Assembly: GCA_011046295.1 (NCBI GenBank)
Contig: DSAV01000114.1
Coordinates: 1 to 10,819 of the forward strand
Length of the DNA: 10,819 nt
Reading direction: 5' to 3'
Source of the DNA: Deltaproteobacteria bacterium
Lineage (GTDB): Bacteria; Desulfobacterota; Syntrophia; Syntrophales; Smithellaceae
This document shows positions 1-7,577 of the stretch, piece after piece. The first letter of the stretch is position 1, and every line of letters begins with the position of its first letter. The position numbers and the translations under genes are program-made. The notes under the pieces were generated by a model, which worked only from the letters and a program-made list of their open reading frames with translations, was not told the origin of the DNA and searched no databases.

Positions 1-332
1 ATGGTATTGATTCCACTGTTTAGCTGAACATATTTTTGCAGATTATAAACGTTTTGATTAAAATCACCGGGGCTAAAGATTATTTTCCCGTTTAAATAAA
101 TAACAGCGCTTGAAACTCTATTGTTTCCGGCAGAATCGCCGTTTTGAATAATTAAACTACCGCTTCCTGCGGCTGCATGGAAAGCATCTGTATAAGTATT
201 AGGAGAACCGCTGGTTCGTTGATATTTCTTAGGACCCAATAGTGTTCCACTAAAAACGCTGGGCGTCATTATTAATGCAACAAGAAATAATGACAATAAG
301 GCAATAACAATATTAAGATGTTTCTTAATCAT
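1..332 (-). CDS. Secreted surface protein, N-terminal part (runs off left edge)
   Basis: An open frame starts at the ATG complementary to 330-332 and continues without a stop to the window edge, giving 110 residues. An AAGGAG ribosome binding site (complement of 340-345) sits 7 bases upstream and fixes the start. Residues 1-28 form a signal peptide: KK near the N-terminus, a hydrophobic core at about 7-22, and a likely cleavage after the VFS at 26-28. The mature part begins GTLLGPKKYQRTSG and continues with NGDSAGNNRVSSAVIYLNG and FSPGDFNQNVY, a short beta-rich module. I recall similar modules at the N-termini of large Ig-like or repeat-bearing exported proteins of Desulfobacterota and Methanosarcina; this is memory, not a search. 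The true length and the C-terminal domains are outside the window. The protein is probably exported and cell-surface or extracellular; its function is unknown. Codon use is AT-rich compared with the neighbouring enzymes. Confidence 0.75.
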   Translation of the reverse strand, partial: MIKKHLNIVIALLSLFLVALIMTPSVFSGTLLGPKKYQRTSGSPNTYTDAFHAAAGSGSLIIQNGDSAGNNRVSSAVIYLNGKIIFSPGDFNQNVYNLQKYVQLNSGINT

Positions 333-362
333 AATTTATCTCCTTATGTAAAATGTAATGAC

Positions 363-422
363 AAAAGGTGCCCTGTCCCTCCAAAAAGGAAGGGTTCTCG
401 GTGAACGCATAGAACACCTTCC
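363..422 (-). ncRNA. Candidate structured 5' leader of the surface-protein gene (three-way junction)
   Basis: Read on the minus strand, this stretch folds on paper into three helices. The closing stem pairs AAGGTG (complement of 415-420) with CACCTT (complement of 365-370), extendable by G-U pairs to about 10 bp. One arm pairs TTCT with AGAA (411-414 with 395-398) around a 12-base loop. The other arm pairs CCCTtCC with GGAGGG (388-394 with 377-382) around a TTTTT loop, with one bulged base. The element ends about 18 bases before the AAGGAG ribosome binding site of the downstream gene, as a cis-regulatory leader would. I could not match it to a riboswitch class I know. A second CACCTT on the minus strand (complement of 442-447) could compete for the same AAGGTG, although the predicted transcript start may exclude it. 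The pairing is seen in the sequence; the regulatory role is inferred. Confidence 0.35.
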
Positions 423-434
423 AAAATGATTTTA

Positions 435-463
435 ATAATTTAAGGTGAAGCTTGTTTCGTTAA
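435..463 (-). promoter_or_regulatory. Weak sigma70-type promoter for the surface-protein gene
   Basis: On the minus strand TTAACG (complement of 458-463) is followed after 17 bases by AATTAT (complement of 435-440). Each box matches 4 of 6 consensus bases. Transcription would start near 428, so the structured leader would form almost the whole 5' end of a roughly 95-base untranslated region. AT-rich sequence gives such matches by chance, so confidence is low. Confidence 0.3.
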
Positions 464-617
464 TTCAGCCGCGTGAACGGCGAAAATTACTTTACGGTGA
501 GACTTCTGTTATTTGTGCGGGGGACGCGCATTTTCCGAAAATTCGATTGTTTTCCTCTGGCAAATATCATGGCCGCCGCCAAAAATATTGTCATTTATCC
601 CTTAACAAGAGGTGAAA
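464..617. other. Intergenic stretch with no gene recognised
   Basis: Together with the leader, the promoter and the inverted repeat, this forms a 345-base gap between pckG and the surface-protein gene. I see no coding frame with a ribosome binding site and no RNA gene. The only local structures are a small odd palindrome (ATTTTCCGAAAAT, 530-542) and a GCCG/CGGC mini-hairpin (468-481). Either could be a chance feature or an operator. Confidence 0.5.
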
Positions 618-657
618 CACATTGCCGAAATTAAATCAACTTATATTCGGCAATGTG
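618..657 (-). terminator. 12-bp inverted repeat after pckG, probable transcription end
   Basis: CACATTGCCGAA (618-629) and TTCGGCAATGTG (646-657) are perfect inverted repeats around a 16-base AT-rich loop. The hairpin begins 20 bases past the pckG stop, where a terminator is expected. On the minus strand it is followed by TTTCACCTCTTG, a poor uridine tract, and the loop is long for an intrinsic terminator. It could instead stabilise the 3' end of the mRNA or be a protein-binding site. Confidence 0.5.
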
Positions 658-677
658 CCTGTATTGAATTTATGCTT

Positions 678-2459
678 TTAACTTAAACGTTTTTTGAGTT
701 CTTCCAACTGCTTTTTCATCCGCGCGGGCAGGCGATCGCCGAATTTTTCGAAGTGTTTTTCAATATCCGGAATCTCCGCTTTCCAGGCGGCAACATCGAC
801 TTTCAGCAATTCTTCCATATCCGCCGCGGGAACAGATAATCCTTTAAGGTCAAGATCTTCTTTTTTGGGTAAGAGCCCTATCGGAGTTTTTACCGCGTCA
901 ACTTTCCCCGCCACTCTTTCGCACATCCATTTCAGCACGCGGCTGTTCTCGCCAAAGCCTGGCCAGAGCCAGTGGCCGTCGGCAGATTTGCGGAACCAGT
1001 TGACATAGAAGATGCGCGGCGCTTTGTCTTTTAATCTATCGCCCATGGTGAGCCAATGATGAAAATAGTCACCCATATTATAGCCGCAGAAAGGCTGCAT
1101 GGCAAACGGATCGCGCCTTAGATTTCCCACCGCGCCGATATTGGCGGCGGTAGTTTCCGAAGAGGCGGTCGCTCCCAGGAAAACGCCGTGATCAAAATCG
1201 TAAGCTTCATTCACCAACGGCACAACGCCGGCGCGGCGGCCGCCGAAAATAAAAATATCAATAGGAACACCTTCCGGTTTTTCCCAGTCGGGACAGATGA
1301 CCGGGCATTGAGCGGCAGGAGCGGTAAAACGCGCGTTGGGATGCGCGGCTGGCTCTTTGCCGCCGGGAGACCAGTCGCGTCCTTTCCAGTCGATAGCATG
1401 CTTGGGCGGCTCGCCATCCATGCCTTCCCACCAAATGTCTCCGTCATCAGTCAACGCGCAATTGGTAAAGATAATGTTTTCCTTTATTGTGTCCATCGCC
1501 ATCGGGTTGGAATCGTAAGATGTGCCCGGAGCCACTCCGAAAAACCCTGCTTCGGGATTGATGGCGTAAAGGCGGCCGTCCGGACCTATTTTCATCCAGG
1601 CGATATCGTCGCCGACGCACTCGCATTTCCAGCCGGGGATGGTCGGCTGCAGCATGGCCAGGTTGGTTTTGCCGCAGGCGGAAGGAAACGCCGCCGCGAT
1701 GTGATATTGTTTTCCTTCCGGGCTGGTCAGACGCAGAATCAGCATGTGTTCGGCCATCCACCCTTCCCTTTTGGCCATAGCGGACGCTATACGCAGCGCC
1801 AGACATTTTTTGCCCAGAAGCGCGTTGCCGCCGTAGCCAGAACCGAAAGACCAAATTAAATTTTCTTCCGGAAAATGACTAATATATTTTTTTTCCATGG
1901 GCGCGCAGGGCCAGGGAACATCTTTTTGCCCTTTTTCCAGCGGCGCTCCTACGGAGTGCAGACACGGGATAAATTCCCCATCATCGCCTAATTTCTCAAT
2001 AACCTTTTTGCCAACGCGCGTCATAATATGCATGTTGCAAACGACGTAGGGGCTGTCAGTAATTTCTATGCCGATTTTGGCGATGGGAGAATCAACCGGT
2101 CCCATGGAAAAAGGAATAACATAAAGAGTGCGCCCTTTCATGCATCCTTTATAGAGCTCTTTCATCGTCGCCTTTAATTCATCAGGGTGAAGCCAGTTAT
2201 TCGTTGGCCCGGCTTCACTCTGCTCGGGCGTGCTGATGTAAGTTCTGTCTTCCACTCTGGCCACGTCAGAAGGATCAGAACGAAACAAAAAACTGCTCTT
2301 CCTTTTTGTGAGTTTTGTCGCAGCACCGTTTTGGACCATCTGCGACATCAAGCGGTCATATTCTTCCCTGGAACCGTCGCACCAATAAACATTGTCTGGC
2401 AGGCACATTTCTTCAATCTCTTTAACCCAATCTTTCAGCTTTTTATTTTTTATTTCCAT
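678..2459 (-). CDS. pckG: Phosphoenolpyruvate carboxykinase (GTP)
   Basis: This 593-residue cytosolic enzyme interconverts oxaloacetate + GTP and PEP + GDP + CO2, the entry to gluconeogenesis. The GTP-type family signature is complete. The P-loop FPSACGKTN (258-266) carries the reactive Cys262, and the kinase-2 motif CVGDDIAW is at 281-288. Manganese ligands K218, H238 and D285 align with rat K244, H264 and D311. Arginines in DVARVE (R68), NARF (R377) and FGGRRAG (R408) align with the substrate and nucleotide ligands. The mobile lid lies at about 429-446 and the guanine-pocket region PFCGYNMGDY at 456-465. The length is close to the usual ~600. The start is supported by GAAAGG (complement of 2467-2472) 7 bases upstream. 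Only 25 bases separate it from the ppdK stop, so it is very likely the second gene of a ppdK-pckG operon. No promoter is visible in the gap. Confidence 0.97.
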   Translation of the reverse strand: MEIKNKKLKDWVKEIEEMCLPDNVYWCDGSREEYDRLMSQMVQNGAATKLTKRKSSFLFRSDPSDVARVEDRTYISTPEQSEAGPTNNWLHPDELKATMKELYKGCMKGRTLYVIPFSMGPVDSPIAKIGIEITDSPYVVCNMHIMTRVGKKVIEKLGDDGEFIPCLHSVGAPLEKGQKDVPWPCAPMEKKYISHFPEENLIWSFGSGYGGNALLGKKCLALRIASAMAKREGWMAEHMLILRLTSPEGKQYHIAAAFPSACGKTNLAMLQPTIPGWKCECVGDDIAWMKIGPDGRLYAINPEAGFFGVAPGTSYDSNPMAMDTIKENIIFTNCALTDDGDIWWEGMDGEPPKHAIDWKGRDWSPGGKEPAAHPNARFTAPAAQCPVICPDWEKPEGVPIDIFIFGGRRAGVVPLVNEAYDFDHGVFLGATASSETTAANIGAVGNLRRDPFAMQPFCGYNMGDYFHHWLTMGDRLKDKAPRIFYVNWFRKSADGHWLWPGFGENSRVLKWMCERVAGKVDAVKTPIGLLPKKEDLDLKGLSVPAADMEELLKVDVAAWKAEIPDIEKHFEKFGDRLPARMKKQLEELKKRLS

Positions 2460-2484
2460 ATACAGACCTTTCTTTAATCCAGAG

Positions 2485-5253
2485 TTATTTACGTTTCTTT
2501 TTTATTTTCTTTTTTGCCTTGTTTTTTAAAACTTTCTTAACCGCCTTTTTCTCCTGCGCCACCACCTGTGCGGCCGCCAGCCGGGCTATCGGCACGCGGA
2601 AGGGCGAACAGCTCACGTAATCCATGCCGACACGGTGACAGAACATGACGCTCGCGGGCTCCCCTCCGTGTTCGCCGCAAATACCTACTTTCAGACCGGG
2701 CCTCGTCTTGCGCCCTCTTTCAATTCCCAGGGCGACCAGTTCGCCCACGCCGTCCTGATCAAGCACCTGAAAGGGGTCAACAGGAATAATCCTACTGCTT
2801 ATGTATTCGGGCACAAAAGCGCCGACATCGTCACGACTGAAGCCGTAAGTCATCTGCGTCAAATCGTTCGTGCCAAAGCTGAAGAATTCCGCTTCTTCGG
2901 CGATACGGCCAGCCAGAAGCGCCGCGCGGGGAATTTCTATCATCGTGCCCACCATGTGCGGTATCTTTTTCAGGCCGTACTTCGCGCGGACTTCCGGATA
3001 TATTTTTTTAACCAGCCGCGCCTGATGGCTTATTTCCTGTTCGTCGCAAACAACCGGAATCATGATTTCCGGCAGGGCTTTTTTGCCCGCCTTTATTAAT
3101 TCCGCGGCGGCTTCCAAAATAGCGCGTATCTGCATTTCGCTGACTTCCGGATAAGTAATGCCCAGACGCACGCCGCGATGTCCCATCATCGGGTTTGTTT
3201 CATGCAGTAGATCTGCCCGGTTGTTGAGCTTATCGATCGAAATGTTGAGGCTTTCGGCAAGACGCTGCCGCTCTTGCTGACTTTCCGGCACAAATTCATG
3301 CAATGGCGGATCAAGAAAGCGTATCGTTACCGGACGGCCGGCCATAACTTCCATGGTCTTTTTGATATCACTTTTAACAAACGGAAAGAGATCATCCAAT
3401 GCCGCACGGCGCTGCTCGACGCTGTCGGATAAAATCATCTTGCGCAGGTGAAAAAGCGGCTGCTCGCTGTTTTCGCCATAGAACATATGCTCGGTACGGA
3501 AAAGGCCTATTCCTTCCGCCCCGAAATGGATGGCCTTGGCGGCATCTTTGGGAGTTTCGGCGTTGGTGCGGATTTTCAGGCGTCGCAACGAATCGCAGAT
3601 TTTCATGAACGCCGTGAAATACTTGTCATCCTCAGCGCCGCTGATCATCACCAGCGCTCCTCGATAAACCCTTCCCGCCGTGCCGTTGAGAGTGATGGTA
3701 TCACCTTCGCGTAACGTCTTGCCGTCAACCGACATCATCTTTGCCGCCGTATCCACATGAATTGAACCGGCGCCCACGATGCAGCATTTGCCCCAACCGC
3801 GCGCCACCAGCGCCGCGTGCGAAGTCATGCCGCCGCGCGCGGTAAGAATGCCCTGTGCCACGCGCATGCCTTCCACATCTTCCGGGTTAGTTTCTTCGCG
3901 TACTAAAATTACTTGTTTTCCTTCACCAGCCCATTTAACCGCATCCTCCGCGGTAAAAACAATATGTCCTACCGCGCCGCCAGGACCCGCAGGCAAACCT
4001 TTGGCGATAAATTCTGCATTTACTTCAGCCACCGGGTCGACCATGGGGTGCAATAATTCATCAAGCTGCGCGGGCGTCACGCGCATCACCGCTTCTGCCG
4101 CGCTGATCATCTTGTTTCTATACATATCCACCGCCATGCGCACGGCAGCAGGACCATTGCGCTTTCCGGTGCGTGTCTGCAGCATCCAGACATGTCCGTC
4201 CTGAATGGTAAACTCCAGATCCTGCATATCCCGGAAATGATTTTCCAGCCTCTGCCTTATCTGTTTAAGTTCCCGATACGCCTTGGGCATTGCTTTTTCC
4301 AAAGAGGGGTGCCCTTCGGTATCATCTGCCTGTCGCATTTCTTCATTTACTGGGTTAGGAGTGCGCAAACCCGCCACAACATCCTCGCCCTGCGCGTTGG
4401 GCAGCCATTCGCCATAGAATTTATTTTCGCCGGTGGCCGGGTTGCGGGTAAAGGCCACGCCGGTGGCGGAATTTTCGCCCATATTGCCGAAGACCATCGC
4501 CTGCACGTTAACCGCCGTGCCCCAATCATCCGGAATTCCTTCAATACGCCGGTAAGAAACGGCGCGTTTGCCGTTCCAGCTTTTGAAGACGGCACCGATC
4601 GCACCCCACAGCTGTTCGTCGGCATTATCCGGAAAAGGTTTGCCCAAAACTTCTTTTACTTTGGCTTTATAAATTTCAGCAAGCTGGGCCAAATCATCGG
4701 CGTTAAGTTCAATATCCTGCTGAACATTGCGTCTTTTCTTCATTGCCGCAAGTTCCCGCTCCAACTGCTGGCGCACGCCCATGCCCTCGGCAGGTTCAAT
4801 TCCTTCGGCTTTTTCCATGACCACGTCCGAATACATCTGAATCAGACGGCGGTAGGAATCCCACACAAAGCGGGGATTTTTTGTTTTTTCAATCATGCCG
4901 GCAATGGTTTTTGAAGTAAGTCCGATATTGAGCACTGTCTCCATCATGCCCGGCATGCTGCTGCGCGCACCGGAGCGGGCGGAGCACAAAAGAGGATTCT
5001 TCGGGTCGCCGAATTTCATCCCGGTGGCCGTTTCCATTTTGCGCAGTGATTTATAAACCTGTTCTTTTAATCCCTGCGGATAGCGTCCCTTATTTTTATA
5101 AAAAAGATTGCATACTTCTGTAGTAATGGTGAAACCAGGCGGAATAGGAATTTTGAGGTGCGCCATTTCCGCGAGCCCCACTCCCTTGCCGCCTAGAAGA
5201 TTTTTGCTTTTGCCGTATCCTTCCGAAAAAGTATATACATATTTAGCGCCCAT
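2485..5253 (-). CDS. ppdK: Pyruvate, phosphate dikinase
   Basis: The enzyme interconverts pyruvate + ATP + Pi and PEP + AMP + PPi in the cytosol. From the chosen start it has 922 residues. In order: the ATP-grasp nucleotide-binding domain, opening with NLLGGKGVGLAEM (18-30) and including CSARSGARSSMPGMMETVLN (90-109); the swivelling phosphohistidine domain with GGMTSHAALVARG (474-486) and catalytic His479; and the PEP/pyruvate barrel with GIGLFRTEHM (581-590), FGTNDLTQMTYGFSRDD (793-809) and GICGEHGG, whose Cys859 is the general acid. The frame stays open 30 codons further upstream, but that part overlaps the likely promoter, and an AGGAGG lies just before the ATG at 5253, so the shorter start is chosen. 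The C-terminus ends in an unusual 22-residue tail with 13 lysines (901-922). It lies 25 bases upstream of pckG. Its direction in the cell, making PEP or making ATP from PPi, cannot be read from the sequence. Confidence 0.97.
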   Translation of the reverse strand: MGAKYVYTFSEGYGKSKNLLGGKGVGLAEMAHLKIPIPPGFTITTEVCNLFYKNKGRYPQGLKEQVYKSLRKMETATGMKFGDPKNPLLCSARSGARSSMPGMMETVLNIGLTSKTIAGMIEKTKNPRFVWDSYRRLIQMYSDVVMEKAEGIEPAEGMGVRQQLERELAAMKKRRNVQQDIELNADDLAQLAEIYKAKVKEVLGKPFPDNADEQLWGAIGAVFKSWNGKRAVSYRRIEGIPDDWGTAVNVQAMVFGNMGENSATGVAFTRNPATGENKFYGEWLPNAQGEDVVAGLRTPNPVNEEMRQADDTEGHPSLEKAMPKAYRELKQIRQRLENHFRDMQDLEFTIQDGHVWMLQTRTGKRNGPAAVRMAVDMYRNKMISAAEAVMRVTPAQLDELLHPMVDPVAEVNAEFIAKGLPAGPGGAVGHIVFTAEDAVKWAGEGKQVILVREETNPEDVEGMRVAQGILTARGGMTSHAALVARGWGKCCIVGAGSIHVDTAAKMMSVDGKTLREGDTITLNGTAGRVYRGALVMISGAEDDKYFTAFMKICDSLRRLKIRTNAETPKDAAKAIHFGAEGIGLFRTEHMFYGENSEQPLFHLRKMILSDSVEQRRAALDDLFPFVKSDIKKTMEVMAGRPVTIRFLDPPLHEFVPESQQERQRLAESLNISIDKLNNRADLLHETNPMMGHRGVRLGITYPEVSEMQIRAILEAAAELIKAGKKALPEIMIPVVCDEQEISHQARLVKKIYPEVRAKYGLKKIPHMVGTMIEIPRAALLAGRIAEEAEFFSFGTNDLTQMTYGFSRDDVGAFVPEYISSRIIPVDPFQVLDQDGVGELVALGIERGRKTRPGLKVGICGEHGGEPASVMFCHRVGMDYVSCSPFRVPIARLAAAQVVAQEKKAVKKVLKNKAKKKIKKKRK

Positions 5254-5264
5254 ATTTGCTTTAA

Positions 5265-5270
5265 CCTCCT
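5265..5270 (-). promoter_or_regulatory. Ribosome binding site that fixes the ppdK start
   Basis: AGGAGG on the minus strand lies 11 bases before the ATG at 5253. The spacing is slightly long, but no other start in frame fits, and homology to dikinases begins at once after this ATG. The upstream in-frame ATG at 5343 has no such site. Confidence 0.75.
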
Positions 5271-5302
5271 GCCTTTCTTTACGTGAATTATTGAATATGT
5301 GA

Positions 5303-5336
5303 TAACGCCATAAATTTGCATTTATTGTCAAGTCAA
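5303..5336 (-). promoter_or_regulatory. Candidate ppdK-pckG promoter
   Basis: The minus strand reads TTGACTTGACA (5336-5326), two overlapping matches to the -35 box, one of them perfect (TTGACA, 5331-5326). The -10 partner is poor: GCGTTA at 17 bases from the perfect box, or TTTATG at 16 bases from the first. A near-palindrome (CAACATTAAAGTTG on the minus strand, 5385-5398, 12 of 14 symmetric) lies about 50 bases further upstream and could be an operator. A weak -10 would suit an activated promoter, but that is speculation. Confidence 0.4.
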
Positions 5337-5435
5337 AACGCATCCTGAAGAAAATATGTCGTGGGGAAATTTGCGCGGATAAAACAACTTTAATGTTGCT
5401 TTGAACAAGAGACTCAAAAAGAACACAAGCTATGA

Positions 5436-5466
5436 GGCGGGCTGGTTATTTGAGCATCAGCCCGCC
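5436..5466 (-). terminator. Hairpin terminator after the acyl-CoA dehydrogenase gene
   Basis: GGCGGGCTG (5436-5444) and CAGCCCGCC (5458-5466) pair perfectly over 9 GC-rich bases with a 13-base loop, 23 bases past the stop. The minus-strand sequence beyond is TCATAGCTTGTGTTCTTTTTG, with a T-run only about 14 bases after the stem. It fits a strong pause or terminator isolating the gene from ppdK, without being a textbook case. Confidence 0.6.
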
Positions 5467-5489
5467 CTTAGTTGAACAGCGTTTAAAGA

Positions 5490-7364
5490 TTATTCTTTGG
5501 GCGCTCCGGTAAAGTTTTCCGAAACGGATTTAATCGCGGCGCCTTCGTTATTCAGAATGGCATCCATCATTCCGAAATATTTCGGAAATTCCGAGCCGAT
5601 AAAGAACTGGGAGGAAAGCACTCTGCCGCTGTAATAGGCGGCTTCGTTGTTTTCCGCGATTTTTTTCTGTCTTTCTTCGCCTTTAGAATCGCCAAGCAGT
5701 TCTTTCATTTTAGGAATCGTAATCGCCAGACTCCATAAATGCAGCCAGGCCACAATAAGCGGGAACATTGCCTGCTGCAGAGGCGTGGCGTTTAGCACCA
5801 ATGCCATGAACTTACCTTCGCCAAGCTGTTTCTTCATCATCTCGATGACTTCATCGAGTTTTGCCAGGCCGCGGACAACCGGAGTAATATACTTTTCGTC
5901 CACGACGCCTTTGGCGTTATCAATAGCGTCATTCATGCGTTTTCTAAGCTGTGAGTAGTTATACATTTCCGGATTCATGAGAATCTTGCGCATCTGCAAA
6001 TCGAGTGACTGAATGGCGTTGGTTCCTTCATAAATCGAGAAAACCTTGGTGTCGCGGGCGTACTGTTCCACCGGGTATTCCTGACAATAGCCGTAGCCGC
6101 CGTAAACCTGCATTGCTTCAGCCGTAATCAGCCAGGAGGCATCGGAAATGCCTGCTTTAACGATGGGGGTAAGAATTTCGACGATACCCGTCGACGCTTT
6201 GCGTTCTTCCGGATCGGGCGACACGTGCATGACATCTTCATGATACGCCAAAAACAGGCAAAGCATACGCATGCCTTCTACAGTGCTCTTCATATACATG
6301 AGCATTCTTTTTACATCCGGATGCTCGATAATGGCCACTCCCGGAGCGTTATCATTAAGCATCTGCGTGATATGTTTGCTCTGGATACGGTTGCGCGCGT
6401 AAGTTATGGCGTGCATATAGCCGGCGCTGGACTGCCCCAGAGCCTGAACGCCTGTGTGAATGCGCGCCGCGTTCATGAGCCGGAACATAATCTTCATACC
6501 TTCGCGTTCCTTGCCCAGCAGATGGCCGACGCACTTGCCGTTATCTCCAAAGCTCAGAGATGAAGTGGCGTTGCCTTTGAGACCCATCTTGTGTTCCACG
6601 CCGGTGCAGTAAACATCGTTTCTATCGCCCAGAGAACCGTCTTTGTTGATGTGATATTTAGATACCAGGAAAATAGAAATACCCTTTGTGCCTTCGGGAT
6701 CTCCTTCGATTCTGGCCAGCACCGGGTGGATGATGTTGGGGGTTAAATCATGTTCACCGTTACTGATGAAAATTTTCTGGCCGGTGATTAGGTACGTGCC
6801 GTCTTTCTGTTTTACTGCCTTGGATTTCAGCGCGCCGACGTCAGATCCCGCGCCCGGTTCGGTAAGACACATCGTGCCTCCCCATTCTCCGGACATCAGC
6901 TTGGGAAGATACATCTGCTTTACTTCGTCGGAAGCAAAAGGCTCGATGATGGCCGCGGCGCCGGTGATCGAACCGCAATACATGGTCAGCGATGTGTTGC
7001 CGGCGTTGAAATACTCCGCTGCGGCCATAGCGACACTCGCGGGCATGCCCATGCCGTCCTTTTCCTGCGGGAAAGACAGAACATGGAATCCGGCTTCGAC
7101 ATAAGCCTTGAATCCTTTGTGGAAAGATTCGGGAACTTTTACTTCGTGTGTTTTCGGATCAAATTTTAATCCGGTTTTGTCGCCGTCGGCATTGGACGAA
7201 TAAAACTGATCGATGGCAATTTTTTCCGCCAGCTCCAGCGTATCCTCGTACATGCTCCGGTCAAATTCCTTGAACTGGTCAAAGCGGTTTAATTTCTCCA
7301 ATTCAAGCATTTCAAAAAGGACAAACCTCACGTCACGTGAGTCAACCAATGGGTTTAACGACAT
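5490..7364 (-). CDS. Acyl-CoA dehydrogenase, long form with C-terminal extension
   Basis: This flavoenzyme oxidises an acyl-CoA to the 2,3-enoyl-CoA and passes electrons to electron-transfer flavoprotein. From the chosen start it has 624 residues, against about 380-400 for classical members. The order fits the long family that includes DmdC (methylmercaptopropionyl-CoA dehydrogenase): a short N-terminal cap (SLNPLVDSRDVRFVLFEM); the helical and beta domains with the FAD/substrate signature CLTEPGAGSDVGA (166-178) and GVEHKMGLKGNATS (255-268); and the C-terminal helical domain with QVYGGYGYCQEYPVEQYARD (419-438) and IYEGTNAIQ (444-452). Glu446 is in the catalytic-base position. The extension covers about 468-610. 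The ATG at 7364 is chosen because GAGGAGG lies 6 bases upstream; an in-frame ATG at 7385 has no such site. The substrate cannot be told from sequence. It has its own promoter and terminator, so it is probably monocistronic. Confidence 0.93.
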   Translation of the reverse strand: MSLNPLVDSRDVRFVLFEMLELEKLNRFDQFKEFDRSMYEDTLELAEKIAIDQFYSSNADGDKTGLKFDPKTHEVKVPESFHKGFKAYVEAGFHVLSFPQEKDGMGMPASVAMAAAEYFNAGNTSLTMYCGSITGAAAIIEPFASDEVKQMYLPKLMSGEWGGTMCLTEPGAGSDVGALKSKAVKQKDGTYLITGQKIFISNGEHDLTPNIIHPVLARIEGDPEGTKGISIFLVSKYHINKDGSLGDRNDVYCTGVEHKMGLKGNATSSLSFGDNGKCVGHLLGKEREGMKIMFRLMNAARIHTGVQALGQSSAGYMHAITYARNRIQSKHITQMLNDNAPGVAIIEHPDVKRMLMYMKSTVEGMRMLCLFLAYHEDVMHVSPDPEERKASTGIVEILTPIVKAGISDASWLITAEAMQVYGGYGYCQEYPVEQYARDTKVFSIYEGTNAIQSLDLQMRKILMNPEMYNYSQLRKRMNDAIDNAKGVVDEKYITPVVRGLAKLDEVIEMMKKQLGEGKFMALVLNATPLQQAMFPLIVAWLHLWSLAITIPKMKELLGDSKGEERQKKIAENNEAAYYSGRVLSSQFFIGSEFPKYFGMMDAILNNEGAAIKSVSENFTGAPKE

Positions 7365-7370
7365 AAAAAA

Positions 7371-7377
7371 CCTCCTC
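7371..7377 (-). promoter_or_regulatory. Ribosome binding site that fixes the acyl-CoA dehydrogenase start
   Basis: GAGGAGG on the minus strand is 6 bases before the ATG at 7364. It is a near-perfect anti-16S match and rules in favour of the shorter, 624-residue protein beginning MSLNPLVD. Confidence 0.85.
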
Positions 7378-7455
7378 GATTTCATTTATTAAGAACTGTG
7401 AACGGCGGCAATACCGGACACAAATTTCTCAAAAGGCCATTTTAAACTGACCGGC

Positions 7456-7484
7456 AGTATAGTAAGATAAAATGTCCGTGTCAA
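7456..7484 (-). promoter_or_regulatory. Sigma70-type promoter for the acyl-CoA dehydrogenase gene
   Basis: On the minus strand TTGACA (complement of 7479-7484), a 17-base spacer and TATACT (complement of 7456-7461) form a near-consensus promoter. Transcription would start near 7449 and leave an 80-90 base leader before the ATG at 7364. Such a strong core suggests high expression, possibly limited by a repressor. The spacer contains TGTCCG, which recurs on either side in this gap. Confidence 0.75.
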
Positions 7485-7530
7485 GTTAATTGCTTAAAAA
7501 TGTTTCCGCAGCAAAGCAGACATTAGCCGC

Positions 7531-7559
7531 TTGTCCGGCTTGAAATAACATGCTAGACT
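7531..7559 (+). promoter_or_regulatory. Promoter for the kinase/phosphatase gene, divergent from acyl-CoA dehydrogenase
   Basis: TTGTCC (7531-7536), a 17-base spacer and TAGACT (7554-7559), preceded by TG at 7551-7552, form an extended -10 promoter. Transcription would start near 7566, only 12 bases before the first ATG (7578) and 30 before the second (7596). The two divergent promoters share one intergenic region of 213 bases and may be co-regulated. Confidence 0.55.
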
Positions 7560-7577
7560 AATGTATCAATATCATAA

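Noticed and set aside
365..378. ACAGGGCA on the minus strand as part of a cyclic-di-GMP (GEMM-I) riboswitch
   Set aside because: The other conserved GEMM blocks (GACGCAAAGCC and the second stem) are absent, and only about 20 bases remain before the ribosome binding site.
1188..1859. Long plus-strand open frame of 223 codons opposite pckG
   Set aside because: It is the complement of conserved pckG sequence, has no family resemblance and no ribosome binding site. High GC at third codon positions of the real gene keeps the opposite frame open.
4192..4914. Plus-strand open frame of 240 codons opposite ppdK
   Set aside because: It lies antisense to the conserved ATP-grasp domain of ppdK, and its translation shows no recognisable domain.
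5254..5343. N-terminal extension of pyruvate phosphate dikinase by 30 residues
   Set aside because: The stretch contains the likely promoter boxes and the AGGAGG site, and family homology starts only after the ATG at 5253.
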